This document shows positions 1 to 8,417 of a stretch of DNA of 64,000 bases, in pieces (positions within the stretch are counted from its first letter, which is position 1; each line of letters starts with the position of its first letter). The translations under genes and the position numbers were made by a program. Location: positions 124,001 through 188,000 of the forward strand of contig NZ_BMPW01000021.1 of NCBI RefSeq assembly GCF_014647795.1, read 5' to 3'. Origin of the DNA: Actinoplanes campanulatus (GTDB lineage Bacteria > Actinomycetota > Actinomycetes > Mycobacteriales > Micromonosporaceae). The notes under the pieces were generated by a model. That model did no database searches, had not been told where the DNA came from, and was given only the letters and a program-made list of their open reading frames with translations.

Positions 1-105
1 GCGGCGGGTGGCCCAGGCGCCGCCGCGCACCGAGCCGCGCACCAGCAGGCGGGCGGCCTTGATGCCGGTGCCGACGGTGCGTCCGAGAGTGGGAAGCAGC
101 GGCAT
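1..105 (-). CDS. N-terminal fragment of an unrecognised protein
   Basis: Only the first 35 codons are in the window; the gene continues beyond position 1. The visible N-terminus (MPLLPTLGRTVGTGIKAARL...) is basic, with alternating hydrophobic and Arg/Lys residues, and shows no recognisable domain. An AGGATGG sequence sits about 7 nt before the ATG at 105; an in-frame ATG at 114 would lie inside that motif, so 105 is preferred. It is divergent from the DUF3027 gene. Function unknown. Confidence 0.5.
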   Translation of the reverse strand, partial: MPLLPTLGRTVGTGIKAARLLVRGSVRGGAWATRR

Positions 106-207
106 GGGAACCATCCTGACTGATGCGGGCGACCCGCGCCCGGTTCCGCGCCGGTCTATCTGGGGAGTCGTTGCGGGGACCCGGGTTCGGTAGGCAACAA
201 TGGGCGG

Positions 208-1029
208 GTGACCTCCAGGACCACCACCCGCGCCGCCCGACTCGACCAGGTCTGTGCCGATGCTGTCGGGGTGGCCCGTGGCGCCATCACCGAAGTGGAT
301 CCCAGCGACATCGGTGAGCATCTCGAAGCCGTCGCCGAGGCCGATCGGGTCGTCACCCATTTCTTCGAGAGCCATCTGGCCGGTTACCAGGGCTGGCGCT
401 GGGCGGTGACGGTGACCCGCGTCCCGCGCAGCCGGCACGTCACGGTCTGCGAGACGGTGCTGCTGCCCGGGCCGGACGCGCTGCTCGCCCCCGGCTGGGT
501 GCCGTGGAACGAGCGGGTGCAGCCGGGCGATCTGGGTGTCGGCGACCTGATGCCGACCGCGCCCGACGACGAGCGGCTCACCCCGGGCTATGTGCTCAGT
601 GACGACGCGGCCGTCGAGGACGTGTCCTGGGAGCTGGGCCTCGGCCGGTCCCGGGTGATGTCCAAGGACGGCCGGATGGAGACGGCCCAGCGGTGGTATG
701 ACGGCGACGCCGGCCCGGAGGCGCCGATCTCCGCGGCCGCCCCGCGCAACGCCCGCTGCGGCACCTGCGGCTTCTACCTTCCGCTCGCCGGGACGATGCG
801 GCAGATGTTCGGCGTCTGCGGCAATCTGTACGCGCCGGACGACGGCCGGGCGGTCAGCGCCGACCACGGCTGCGGCGCCCACTCGGAGGCGCTGCTCAGC
901 GCGGCCGAGCAGCCGGTCGACGAGCTCCCCACGGTCTACGACGACAGCGAGGTGGAGGCCGTGGCGGTCAGCCGCGGGCACGGCTCGGTGGAGTCCGGCG
1001 AGCCGGCCGAGGATTACGGCCACAGCTAG
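208..1029 (+). CDS. DUF3027 family protein
   Basis: A 273-residue actinobacterial DUF3027 protein starting at GTG 208. It has the expected family layout: an N-terminal segment rich in aromatic residues (about residues 20-75, HFFESHLAGYQGWRWAVTV), a middle section (VPWNERVQPGDLGVGD), and a Cys-containing C-terminal part (CGTCGFYLPLAGTMRQMFGVC, residues about 190-210). The paired CxxC and later Cys residues suggest a metal or redox site, which is inference. No function is established that I know of. The 3' end overlaps the convergent DUF2530 gene by 4 bp. The AACAAT box 6 nt before the GTG may be the -10 of a leaderless promoter. Confidence 0.9.
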   Translation: MTSRTTTRAARLDQVCADAVGVARGAITEVDPSDIGEHLEAVAEADRVVTHFFESHLAGYQGWRWAVTVTRVPRSRHVTVCETVLLPGPDALLAPGWVPWNERVQPGDLGVGDLMPTAPDDERLTPGYVLSDDAAVEDVSWELGLGRSRVMSKDGRMETAQRWYDGDAGPEAPISAAAPRNARCGTCGFYLPLAGTMRQMFGVCGNLYAPDDGRAVSADHGCGAHSEALLSAAEQPVDELPTVYDDSEVEAVAVSRGHGSVESGEPAEDYGHS

Positions 1030-1331
1030 CCGTCGATGGTGAACTCCGGGTGCGTCAGCGCCCGGCGGCGCCGCCTGTTCCGGTCGTGCACGACCATGGT
1101 CAGCGTGCCCGGGATGCCCCACAGCAGCCCGGCCAGGCAGGTCTGGAACCACAGGTCGGGCGCATCGGTGAACCATGTGATCAACGTCGCGACGGCGAAG
1201 GCGGCGACGCCGGCCAGCGCGAACGGGACCATCGGGGGATCGAGTGGTGCGGGCCGTGGTTTCGTCCCGGTCACCACGGTGAGGGCCGGCAGCGGGTCGC
1301 CGGCGTGCGTGGCGGGAGACAGGTCACTCAC
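1026..1331 (-). CDS. DUF2530 small membrane protein
   Basis: A 101-residue protein, GTG start at 1331. It has a Pro-rich N-terminal region, two hydrophobic segments (about residues 35-52 and 60-82, VPFALAGVAAFAVATLITWF and LWFQTCLAGLLWGIPGTLTMV) and a basic cluster (HDRNRRRRRAL) after the second. This matches the actinobacterial DUF2530 family of unknown function, and the basic stretch predicts a cytoplasmic C-terminus. It is tail-to-tail with the DUF3027 gene (4 bp overlap), a pairing I associate with actinomycetes. Confidence 0.85.
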   Translation of the reverse strand: MSDLSPATHAGDPLPALTVVTGTKPRPAPLDPPMVPFALAGVAAFAVATLITWFTDAPDLWFQTCLAGLLWGIPGTLTMVVHDRNRRRRRALTHPEFTIDG

Positions 1332-1465
1332 TCCGCCAGGGTACGGCCATTACGGATCGCATCGGCGCAGCGCGTGAGAGTTGTAACATCGCACGGCTTT
1401 TACCGAGGTAGTTGCATCTGAAAGCATGCGCGCGTTCATTCATGCGCCCCCTTTCGGAAGGTCCC

Positions 1466-2917
1466 ATGTCTGTAGAGAGCGAACCGGGCACCGGCACGGC
1501 GAAGAAGGCCCTCGACCGGTTCTTCGAGATATCCAAGCGCGGCTCGACGATGAGCCGCGAGGTGCGTGGCGGCTTCGTCACGTTCTTCACGATGGCCTAC
1601 ATCGTGGTGCTGAATCCGCTGATCCTGGCCGGTGGCGTGGACGGGGCCGGCGCCAGGCTGCCGATCGCGGCTCTCGCGGCCGGTACCGCCCTGGTCGCCG
1701 GTGTGATGACCATCCTGATGGGGGTGGTCGCCCGGTTCCCGCTGGCGCTGGCCGCCGGCCTCGGTGTGAACGCCCTGGTGGCGTACGAGATCGCGCCCGA
1801 GATGACCTGGGCCGACGCGATGGGCCTGGTGGTCATCGAGGGTGTGCTGATCGCGATCCTGGTGCTGACCGGGCTGCGTACCGCGGTGTTCAAGGCGGTG
1901 CCGACGCAGTTGAAGACCGCGATCGGCGTGGGCATCGGCCTGTTCCTGATGATCATCGGCCTGGTCGACGCCGGGTTCGTGCACCGGGTGCCGGACGCCG
2001 CCAACACCACCGTCCCGGTCGAGCTGGGCCTCGGCGGCAAGCTGGTGACCTGGCCCACGTTCGTCTTCGTGGTCGGCCTGATGATCACGCTGGTGCTGTT
2101 CGTCCGCAAGGTCAAGGGCGCGATCCTGATCGGCATCCTGAGCACCACGGTCATCGCGATCATCGTGGAGGCGATCGCCGGTCTCGGCCCGGCCGTGGTC
2201 AAGCCGGGAGGCTGGTCGCTGAACGTGCCGGCGCTGCCCGAGCGGATCATCGACACTCCCGACCTGTCGCTGATCGGGAAGTTCAACGTCCTCGACTCGT
2301 GGTCGACGGCCGGTCCGCTGGTCGCGCTGATGTTCGTCTTCACGCTGCTCGTGACGGACTTCTTCGACACCATGGGCACGATGGTCGCGGTCGGCCAGGA
2401 GGGCGGGCTGCTCGACGCCGACGGCATGCCGCCGCGGTCCACCGAGATCCTGCTCGTCGACTCGATCGCCGCCGCGGCCGGTGGCGCGGCCAGCGTGTCC
2501 AGCAACACGTCGTACGTGGAGAGCGCGTCCGGCGTCGGTGAGGGCGCCCGGACCGGTCTGGCCAGCGTGGTCACCGGTGTGCTCTTCCTGGTGGCGATGT
2601 TCTTCGCGCCGCTGGTGAAGGTGGTGCCGTTCGAGGCGGCGTCGACCGCGCTCGTGGTGGTCGGCTTCCTGATGATGACCGCGGTCCGGCAGATCGACTG
2701 GACGGACTACACCATCGCGTTGCCGGCCTTCCTCACCGTCACGCTGATGCCGTTCACCTACTCGATCTCCAACGGCATCGGGGCCGGGATCATCACCTAC
2801 GTCGTCCTGAAGGTGGCCACCGGCCGGGCGCGGGAGATCCACCCGATGATGTACGGCATCGCCGCCCTGTTCGTCCTGTACTTCACCAGGGGTCCGCTGG
2901 AGTCCTGGATCCTCTGA
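1466..2917 (+). CDS. NCS2-family (AzgA/PbuG-like) purine permease
   Basis: A 483-residue polytopic membrane protein that should import hypoxanthine, guanine or adenine by proton symport. The family is recognised from the N-terminal region (GGFVTFFTMAYIVVLNPLIL), the substrate-site segment LGVNALVAYEIAP, the motif TDFFDTMGTMVAVG (about residues 298-311) and the SSNTSYVESASGVGEGART segment. About 12-14 transmembrane helices are expected. An upstream in-frame codon at 1412 exists, but GGAAGG at 1455-1460 places the start at ATG 1466. Exact substrate cannot be read from sequence. A hairpin follows the stop. Confidence 0.9.
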   Translation: MSVESEPGTGTAKKALDRFFEISKRGSTMSREVRGGFVTFFTMAYIVVLNPLILAGGVDGAGARLPIAALAAGTALVAGVMTILMGVVARFPLALAAGLGVNALVAYEIAPEMTWADAMGLVVIEGVLIAILVLTGLRTAVFKAVPTQLKTAIGVGIGLFLMIIGLVDAGFVHRVPDAANTTVPVELGLGGKLVTWPTFVFVVGLMITLVLFVRKVKGAILIGILSTTVIAIIVEAIAGLGPAVVKPGGWSLNVPALPERIIDTPDLSLIGKFNVLDSWSTAGPLVALMFVFTLLVTDFFDTMGTMVAVGQEGGLLDADGMPPRSTEILLVDSIAAAAGGAASVSSNTSYVESASGVGEGARTGLASVVTGVLFLVAMFFAPLVKVVPFEAASTALVVVGFLMMTAVRQIDWTDYTIALPAFLTVTLMPFTYSISNGIGAGIITYVVLKVATGRAREIHPMMYGIAALFVLYFTRGPLESWIL

Positions 2918-2926
2918 GGATTCTCG

Positions 2927-2963
2927 GCCGTCAACCGGGTGCGCTAGCGTGCCCGGTGACGGC
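2927..2963 (+). terminator. hairpin after the permease gene
   Basis: Twelve base pairs with one bulged A: GCCGTCAACCGGG (2927-2939) pairs with CCCGGTGACGGC (2952-2963) across a 12-nt loop. It begins 9 nt after the permease stop. There is no T-tract, as is common for actinomycete terminators. Confidence 0.6.
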
Positions 2964-2987
2964 TGTCATACGGATAATCGGATGTCG

Positions 2988-3013
2988 TTAGCCATGCTCA
3001 TTAGCTAGGCTAA
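2988..3013. promoter_or_regulatory. inverted repeat overlapping the marR promoter
   Basis: TTAGCC (2988-2993) and GGCTAA (3008-3013) form an inverted repeat with a 14-nt spacer; an inner TTAGCTAG is also present. TAGGCT (3006-3011) ends exactly 7 nt before the GTG start at 3019 and fits a leaderless -10. TTAG/CTAA half-sites are typical for MarR regulators, so this is a likely autoregulatory operator. Protein binding is inferred. Confidence 0.55.
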
Positions 3014-3018
3014 GGACC

Positions 3019-3468
3019 GTGATGGAGCGGGTGATGACGACGGAGCGCACGACAGCGGAATCGCTGGCCAAGACGCTGCGGGATGCGATCATCCGGTTCA
3101 GTCGGCGGGTCCGGCAGGCCCGCCCCGTGGGTGATCTGACGTTCAGTCAGTTGTCCGCGCTGACCAGCCTCCAGCTGGCCGGCGCGCTGACTCCGCGTGA
3201 GCTCGCCGACGTGGAGCGCGTCCAGCCCCCGACGATGACGAAGATCGTGGGAAAGCTGGAGGAGCGCGGGCTCGTCGCGCGTACGCCGCATCCGACCGAC
3301 GGGCGCCAGGTGATCCTGGCCGCCACGGACGAGGGCCGGGCGGTTTACGCACTGCACGAGCGGGCCCGTAACGAGTGGCTCGCCGTCCAGCTGGACCGGC
3401 TCACCCCCGAGGAACGGGACACCCTGGCACACGCTGCGGAGATCCTGCAGCGGGTCGCCCGGGGCTGA
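3019..3468 (+). CDS. MarR-family transcriptional regulator
   Basis: A 149-residue winged-helix regulator. The recognition region LTPRELADVERVQPPTMTKIVGKLEERGLVAR (residues about 56-87) is followed by the wing HPTDGRQVILAATDEG, the hallmark of MarR proteins. The start is taken as GTG 3019, because TAGGCT lies 7 nt upstream and no better Shine-Dalgarno exists; ATG at 3022 or 3034 is possible. It sits 70 bp upstream of an MFS exporter on the same strand, so it probably represses itself and that exporter and is released by a small ligand. Confidence 0.88.
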   Translation: MMERVMTTERTTAESLAKTLRDAIIRFSRRVRQARPVGDLTFSQLSALTSLQLAGALTPRELADVERVQPPTMTKIVGKLEERGLVARTPHPTDGRQVILAATDEGRAVYALHERARNEWLAVQLDRLTPEERDTLAHAAEILQRVARG

Positions 3469-3538
3469 CCCCGCCCTTCCGAGGTCGCTCGCTTCATCAC
3501 ACGAGGATGACGCGTACGACCGAGGAGGCGCATACCGC

Positions 3539-4885
3539 GTGCGGGCAGCCCTGAACACCACATTCCTATCCCTGCGGGTTCCGAACTACCGACTGTTCGC
3601 CGGCGGGCAGCTGGTGAAGCTGGTCGGGGTGTGGATGATGTTCACCGCCCAGGACTGGCTGGTACTCGAGCTCTCCGGCGACTCACCCGGGGCACTGGGC
3701 ATGGTCACGGCGCTTCAGTTCGTACCGGTGATGGTCTTGACCCTCTGGAGTGGCCGCCTGGCCGACCGGTACGACAAGCGCAAGCTGCTGGTCGCGGCGA
3801 ACGCCGCTTTCGCCGCCTTCGCGATCCTCTTCGCGGTGCTGGTCGCGGCCGGGGTGGTCGAGCTGTGGCACGTGTTCGTGTCCGCGCTGTTCCTCGGCAT
3901 CGCGAACGCGGTGGAGACCCCGGTGCGGCAGGCGTTCGTCTCCGAGCTGGTCGAGCTGCGGCTGCTGCCGAACGCGCTGGCGCTCTCCGCGGCCACCTTC
4001 AACATCGCCCGGATCAGCGGCCCGGCCCTGGCCGGCGTGCTGCTCGCGGTGCTCGCCACGCCCGGGGTGTTCCTGATCTCGACGGTGCTGGCGGTCGCGC
4101 CGGTCTTCACCTACCTGCGGATGCGCCCCGCCGAGCTGCACGGCACCGACCGCCGGGCCGGCGGTGACGCCCGGGTGATCGACGGCCTGCGCTACGTCGG
4201 CAAACGGCACGACCTGCTGCTGCCGATCGGCATGATGGCCGTGATCGGCATGATCGGCTTCAACTTCCCGGTCACGCTGGCCGCCCTCGCGAAGATCGAG
4301 TTCAACGCCGGCCCGTCGTCGTTCGGCCTGCTCACCACGTGTCTGGCCATCGGCTCGCTGGGTGGCGCGCTGGCCGGCACCCGCCGCCGGACCCGCCCCG
4401 GCGTCTACAAGGTGATCGGCGCGGCGCTGTTCTTCGGGGTGTTCGAGTTCGCGGTCGGGTTCGCGCCCAACTTCGCGGTCGCGGCGCTGCTGCTGGTGCC
4501 CACCGGCTTCTTCTCGATCTACCTGGCCCAGGGGGCGAACCATCGGGTGCAGATGGGCGTCGACCCGGAGTACCGGGGCCGGGTCATGGCCCTGTACGTG
4601 CTGGTCTTCCTCGGTACGACACCGATCGGGGCGACGCTCTCCGGCTGGTGGGGTGAGCATTTCGGGGTGCCGTCGAGCATCTGGGCGGCCGGTCTGGTCA
4701 GCTTCGTGGCCGCGCTGGGCGCACTGGCCTGGCAGCTGCGGGCCAGCGGCGAGCGGTTGCGGATCGAGAGGCGGCCGAGCCGGCGGATCCGGCTGGCCGT
4801 CACCCCGGTGGTTCCGCGGCCGCGGAGCGCGTCCCGCGCGCACGCCGAACCGCTCGCGCACTCCGGTTCCGGCGTGAACGTCTGA
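3539..4885 (+). CDS. MFS exporter, MFS_3 (EntS-like) type
   Basis: A 448-residue major facilitator with about 12 transmembrane helices. The loop 2-3 signature appears as GRLADRYDKRKLLV, followed by a helix with ETPVRQAFVSELVEL, a pattern typical of the MFS_3/enterobactin-exporter group. The C-terminal 60 residues are basic and hydrophilic. GAGGAGG at 3522-3528 supports GTG 3539. Downstream of marR, it probably exports a toxic small molecule; the substrate is unknown. A second MFS of the same group lies at 10375-11655. Confidence 0.88.
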   Translation: MRAALNTTFLSLRVPNYRLFAGGQLVKLVGVWMMFTAQDWLVLELSGDSPGALGMVTALQFVPVMVLTLWSGRLADRYDKRKLLVAANAAFAAFAILFAVLVAAGVVELWHVFVSALFLGIANAVETPVRQAFVSELVELRLLPNALALSAATFNIARISGPALAGVLLAVLATPGVFLISTVLAVAPVFTYLRMRPAELHGTDRRAGGDARVIDGLRYVGKRHDLLLPIGMMAVIGMIGFNFPVTLAALAKIEFNAGPSSFGLLTTCLAIGSLGGALAGTRRRTRPGVYKVIGAALFFGVFEFAVGFAPNFAVAALLLVPTGFFSIYLAQGANHRVQMGVDPEYRGRVMALYVLVFLGTTPIGATLSGWWGEHFGVPSSIWAAGLVSFVAALGALAWQLRASGERLRIERRPSRRIRLAVTPVVPRPRSASRAHAEPLAHSGSGVNV

Positions 4886-4895
4886 TCGGTCCGCC

Positions 4896-4917
4896 GATCC
4901 CGGACTTCTCCGGGATC
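4896..4917 (+). terminator. hairpin after the MFS gene
   Basis: GATCCCGG (4896-4903) and CCGGGATC (4910-4917) form a perfect 8-bp stem with a 6-nt loop, directly after the MFS stop and before the next promoter. A shorter GATCGG/CCGATC stem precedes it. Confidence 0.5.
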
Positions 4918-4977
4918 CCGGCAAGGTCGGCAGGCCGGGTCCACCAAACGGGTATTCCCGCCTGGCCGGACAGGGCC

Positions 4978-4983
4978 TAGCGT
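4978..4983 (+). promoter_or_regulatory. -10 box of a likely leaderless promoter
   Basis: TAGCGT (4978-4983) lies 6 nt before the GTG at 4990. The same hexamer at a similar distance precedes the genes starting at 48124, 50157 and 53048 (minus strand). No Shine-Dalgarno lies before 4990. Confidence 0.5.
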
Positions 4984-4989
4984 CTAACC

Positions 4990-5556
4990 GTGGCGATCGC
5001 GCATCTCGCTGTGCTGTCGGCGGCGCTTTCGGCGCTGCTGATCCTGCCGTGCGCCGCCACCATCATGCTCAGCGGCCAGGCGTCCGACCTGCGCCATCTG
5101 CTCACCCGCCGGGGCCGCCGCGAGCTGCGCGCCCGTAACGGCCGTGACCGCGCCGCCCAACGCCACCTGGCCCGCCGGTCCCGCCGCCGGGTCGAGCGGG
5201 GCCCGCGAGGCCGCCACGAACGTGCCTCGCTGCGGCGCCTCGAGCGCGGGATGAAGAGCTGGGACCCGTCCCGCCTGGCCGCGCTGCGCCCGCCGCCGAT
5301 CGAGCGGATCGCGTACGAGCTGCGCCGTCTCGACCAGCAGCGGCGAAGCGGGCTGGTGGCGCAGTCGGAGGCGCTGTTCAACGCCGTCATGCTGGCCTAC
5401 GACACCTACCTGCGGATGGCGTGCCGCTGCCTGGGCGTCCCGGAGCGCCTGCAGTCGCTGACCGGCTCGGACCTGGATCTGGAGCGGCTCCGCGTTGAGG
5501 CCACGTTGGAGGCGGCCGGCCTGATCCTGCGCCGGGAGACCGGCCCGTCCGCCTGA
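4990..5556 (+). CDS. hypothetical protein with one N-terminal membrane segment
   Basis: A 188-residue protein without a recognised domain. Residues 5-28 are hydrophobic (a signal anchor or uncleaved signal). They are followed by a very basic region (about residues 38-90, many RR/RG pairs) that could bind nucleic acid or acidic lipid. The C-terminal half is helical (LRRLDQQRRSGLVAQSEALFNAVMLAYDTYL) with two nearby Cys. It stops 4 bp before the convergent RNA ligase-like gene. Function unknown. Confidence 0.75.
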   Translation: MAIAHLAVLSAALSALLILPCAATIMLSGQASDLRHLLTRRGRRELRARNGRDRAAQRHLARRSRRRVERGPRGRHERASLRRLERGMKSWDPSRLAALRPPPIERIAYELRRLDQQRRSGLVAQSEALFNAVMLAYDTYLRMACRCLGVPERLQSLTGSDLDLERLRVEATLEAAGLILRRETGPSA

Positions 5557-5560
5557 GGAG

Positions 5561-6043
5561 TCAGAGCGGGCCGGCCCAGAGCCGGTGATATTCGCCGTCC
5601 ACGCTGCTGACCAGGGAGAACTCGTCGACCTCCCAGGACGGTCCGGAGTAGTCGGCGAGCGCCGCCACGACGCGGCGGTCGAACCGGTAGGAGATCGTGA
5701 GATGGGGGTGGAACGGCCGCCCGTCGATCGGGAACCCGGCCTCGGTCAGCGCGACCCGGACCCGCTCGCGGAAGGCCGTCAACGGCTCCAGATCACCGAG
5801 CAGACCGGCCCAGAGCACCGAGCCGAACCGCCCGCTGCCGGCCAGGTGCAGACGCACCGGGCCGGGACCGGGAACCGTGGTCAGGGCCTCGACGACCGGC
5901 TCCTCCGGCACGTCGCCGAGGAACGCCAGGGTGACATGCCACTTGTCCGGGCGGCGGGCGGCGTGCGGCGGCAGGTGACGGCGCAGATGGTCGCGGGCCT
6001 CCGCGGACGGGAAGACGGCGACGAAGAGGCGCGGGCCGGTCAG
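5561..6043 (-). CDS. 2'-5' RNA ligase / cyclic phosphodiesterase-like protein, probable CTG start
   Basis: The 2H phosphoesterase superfamily is shown by two His-x-Thr motifs, HVTLAFLGD (residues about 38-46) and HLTISYRF (about 115-122). These act on 2',3'-cyclic or 2'-5' phosphodiesters in RNA. The first ATG in frame (5911) comes after the first motif and would remove half the active site. Coding continues upstream as LTGPRLFVAVFPSAEARDHL, the usual family N-terminus, and the only plausible initiator is CTG at 6043-6041. That CTG overlaps the sepH stop in a CTGA arrangement, giving 160 residues. Translation is therefore probably coupled to sepH. Family certain; start likely but unusual. Confidence 0.82.
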   Translation of the reverse strand: MTGPRLFVAVFPSAEARDHLRRHLPPHAARRPDKWHVTLAFLGDVPEEPVVEALTTVPGPGPVRLHLAGSGRFGSVLWAGLLGDLEPLTAFRERVRVALTEAGFPIDGRPFHPHLTISYRFDRRVVAALADYSGPSWEVDEFSLVSSVDGEYHRLWAGPL

Positions 6044-7092
6044 GACGACTCGCGGGCCGCCGGGCCGCCGCCGAACAACACGTCGTCCCAGCTCGGGAGA
6101 CGCTTGCGCGGCTTGTTGCTCTCCTCCGACTCGGTGTTGGCCGAGGTGCTCTGGCCCACCGTGCGGCGCGGGCGCAGCACCGCCAGGGACGGCACGGCCG
6201 GCACCTCCTTCGGCAGGTCGGCGTCGTCGTCGAAGGCGGAACCCGAACCACCGCCCATCAGCGCCGCGGCGCCCCCGGCGACCGGGCGGCGGGGAGCCGG
6301 CTCCAGGCCACGGCCGGACGAACCCTCGAGCGGCCGGTCGAGCGAGGCCAGCAGCGCGTCACGGCCGGCACGGATCGGGTCACGGCCCGAACGGGACGGC
6401 GCCGGGTCGGCGCTGGGCAGACCGTGGCCGCCACGGCTCGGCTCGGTGCTCCGGGCGGGACCGGGCAGACCGTGGCCGCCGCGCTCGGGAGCGGGCTCCT
6501 GACCGAGGATCTGGGTGGGGCGCTCGGCGCACAGATATTGAGCCATGTCGTCGTGCGGCGACACCACCTGACGGCCCTTGTCCAGATCCCAGATGGCCTG
6601 GGCGGTGGCCTTGCCGGACGGCCAGGTGGCGACGATGCGCCAGGTGCCGTCGTCGCGGCGGAACGCGTCCCACGAGATCTTCTCGGTGTCGATGCCGTGC
6701 TGCGCGAGACGGCTGTCGACCACCTCGGACAGTGGCTGACCGGAGTCGGACGTCTTCAGCCTGGTCCGGCGAGCGTGCTGGGCCAGCATGGCCCGCTCCT
6801 GCAACACCGGGCCGGCATAGCGCAGGACCCGGTCGACCGGGACACCGGCGATGCGGGCCACATCCTCGGCGGACTCGCCGGACCGGATGCGGGCCTGGAT
6901 GTCACGCGGGGACAGCGAGGGCGCCGACTCGGCGGACAGGACCGCCACGGCCGTGCCGGGAGCCGCGGGACCCTCGGTGAGGACCCCGGACACACGCTCG
7001 TCGATGGGGAGAGCCAGCAGGCGCCCGACCTCGTCGGCGAGCACGAGAGCCTGACCGTCTTCAGAGAGGGCGACGAAGCGTACCGGCCGCAT
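6040..7092 (-). CDS. sepH: septation protein SepH (DUF3071)
   Basis: A 350-residue actinobacterial cell-division protein. The DUF3071 domain starts at residue 1 (MRPVRFVALSEDGQALVLAD) and contains a helix-turn-helix-like segment (ESAEDVARIAGVPVDRVLRY, about residues 74-93). The C-terminal 180 residues are low-complexity and disordered, ending in a conserved-looking RLPSWDDVLFGG tail. In Streptomyces and mycobacteria SepH binds FtsZ and promotes its assembly at the septum. GGAGG 6 nt upstream supports ATG 7092. The downstream RNA ligase-like gene overlaps its stop codon. Upstream is a 200-bp promoter-bearing gap before serC. Confidence 0.93.
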   Translation of the reverse strand: MRPVRFVALSEDGQALVLADEVGRLLALPIDERVSGVLTEGPAAPGTAVAVLSAESAPSLSPRDIQARIRSGESAEDVARIAGVPVDRVLRYAGPVLQERAMLAQHARRTRLKTSDSGQPLSEVVDSRLAQHGIDTEKISWDAFRRDDGTWRIVATWPSGKATAQAIWDLDKGRQVVSPHDDMAQYLCAERPTQILGQEPAPERGGHGLPGPARSTEPSRGGHGLPSADPAPSRSGRDPIRAGRDALLASLDRPLEGSSGRGLEPAPRRPVAGGAAALMGGGSGSAFDDDADLPKEVPAVPSLAVLRPRRTVGQSTSANTESEESNKPRKRLPSWDDVLFGGGPAARESS

Positions 7093-7292
7093 GCGTTGCC
7101 TCCGTCTCGTCGCGTTGGCCTGTGCTCCCGAGAGTCATTCACCCGGGCGCGTTTCGGAACACGGTACGCCCCTTGGTCACCCGATGGGGGTAAGCCACGC
7201 CGTCAAACTGCTGACCAGCGGAGATGATCTTCGTTCTCCGCCGGCGGCTTCCTTCAACCTTTATCGGTACGCCCGGAGCGCCGTCAATATGA

Positions 7293-8417
7293 CTAACCCA
7301 AACGTTCGGCCACATAGTCGATGCAGGCTGTGAGAGCGGTCACGTCGGACGGGTCGACGGTCGGGTAGAGGGCGACGCGGAGCTGGTTGCGGCCCAGCTT
7401 GCGGTAGGGCTCGGTGTCCACCACGTCGTTGGCGCGCAACACCGTCGCGATGGCAGCGGCGTCCACACCCTCGAAGTCGATGGTGGCCACCGCGGCCGAG
7501 CGCAGCGCCGGGTCGGTGACGAACGGCTGCGCGAACGACGACCGGTCGGCCCAGCCGTAGATCGCCGCCGCGCTCTCCGCACTCCGCTTGACCGCCCAGG
7601 ACAGACCGCCCTGCGCGTTCATCCAGTCGACCTGCTCGGCGGCGAGGAAGACGGTGGCCAGCGCCGGAGTGTTGTAGGTCTGCTCCAGTCGGGACTGCTC
7701 GATCGCGGTCACCAGGTCCAGGAACTGAGGAATGTACCGCCCGGACGCCTTGATCTGGTACGCCCGCTCGATCGCGGCCGGCGACATGAGGGCCAGCCAG
7801 ATCCCGCCGTCCGAGCCGAGCGCCTTCTGCGGGGCCAGGTAGTAGACGTCGGTCTCCCGGACGTCGACGTCGAGGCTGCCGCCGCCCGAGGTGGCGTCGG
7901 TGAGCAGGAGCGCGCCCGGGTCGGCGCCCTCGACCCGGCGGACCGGGACGGCCACACCGGTGGACGTCTCGTTCTGCACGGTGGCGTAGACGTCGGCGCC
8001 GGCTTCGGCGCGCAAGAACGACGCCTGGCCGCCGGGGGCCCGGTGCACGGTCGGCTCGGCCAGGAAGGGCGCGTCCGTGACCGCCTGCACGAACTTGGCG
8101 CCGAACTCGCCGAACTCGGCGAACTGGGCCTTCTCCCGGACCAGGCCGAAGGTGGCGACCTCCCAGAAGGCGCTGGTCCCGCCGTTGGACAGGATCACCT
8201 CGTATCCGTCGGGGATCGAGAAGAACTCGGCCAGACCGCGGCGCAGCCGGGCCACCTGGTCCTTCACCGTGCTCTGCCGGTGCGAGGTGCCCATGAAGGT
8301 GCGGGACACCGCGGAGAGCGCCTCGACACCCTCGGGACGGACCTTGCTCGGGCCCGAGCCGAAACGGCCGTCTACGGGTTTGATCGTGTCGGGGATCCGG
8401 ATGTCAGCCACGATCAC
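7293..8417 (-). CDS. serC: phosphoserine aminotransferase
   Basis: PLP enzyme (EC 2.6.1.52) converting 3-phosphohydroxypyruvate plus glutamate to phosphoserine in serine biosynthesis; it can also serve PLP synthesis. It is 374 residues, of the mycobacterial SerC type: DGRFGSGPSKVR near the N-terminus, GTSHRQSTVK, the cofactor region SNGGTSAFWEVATFGL, and the Schiff-base lysine in YYLAPQKALGSDGG. GTG 8417 overlaps the citrate synthase stop as GTGA, which favours coupled translation; GTG 8411 (MADIRIP...) is an alternative. The chance placement beside pdxH links it to vitamin B6 metabolism. Confidence 0.95.
   Translation of the reverse strand: MIVADIRIPDTIKPVDGRFGSGPSKVRPEGVEALSAVSRTFMGTSHRQSTVKDQVARLRRGLAEFFSIPDGYEVILSNGGTSAFWEVATFGLVREKAQFAEFGEFGAKFVQAVTDAPFLAEPTVHRAPGGQASFLRAEAGADVYATVQNETSTGVAVPVRRVEGADPGALLLTDATSGGGSLDVDVRETDVYYLAPQKALGSDGGIWLALMSPAAIERAYQIKASGRYIPQFLDLVTAIEQSRLEQTYNTPALATVFLAAEQVDWMNAQGGLSWAVKRSAESAAAIYGWADRSSFAQPFVTDPALRSAAVATIDFEGVDAAAIATVLRANDVVDTEPYRKLGRNQLRVALYPTVDPSDVTALTACIDYVAERLG

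Noticed and set aside
1332-1465. Purine riboswitch before the NCS2 permease
   Set aside because: No conserved purine-aptamer junction sequences are visible; the region looks like an ordinary promoter.
1436-2842. Long antisense open frame over the NCS2 permease gene
   Set aside because: Arg/His/Asp-rich shadow translation of a GC-rich gene; similar long shadows occur opposite most genes here (for example 18266-20053, 20975-23365, 44941-48039).
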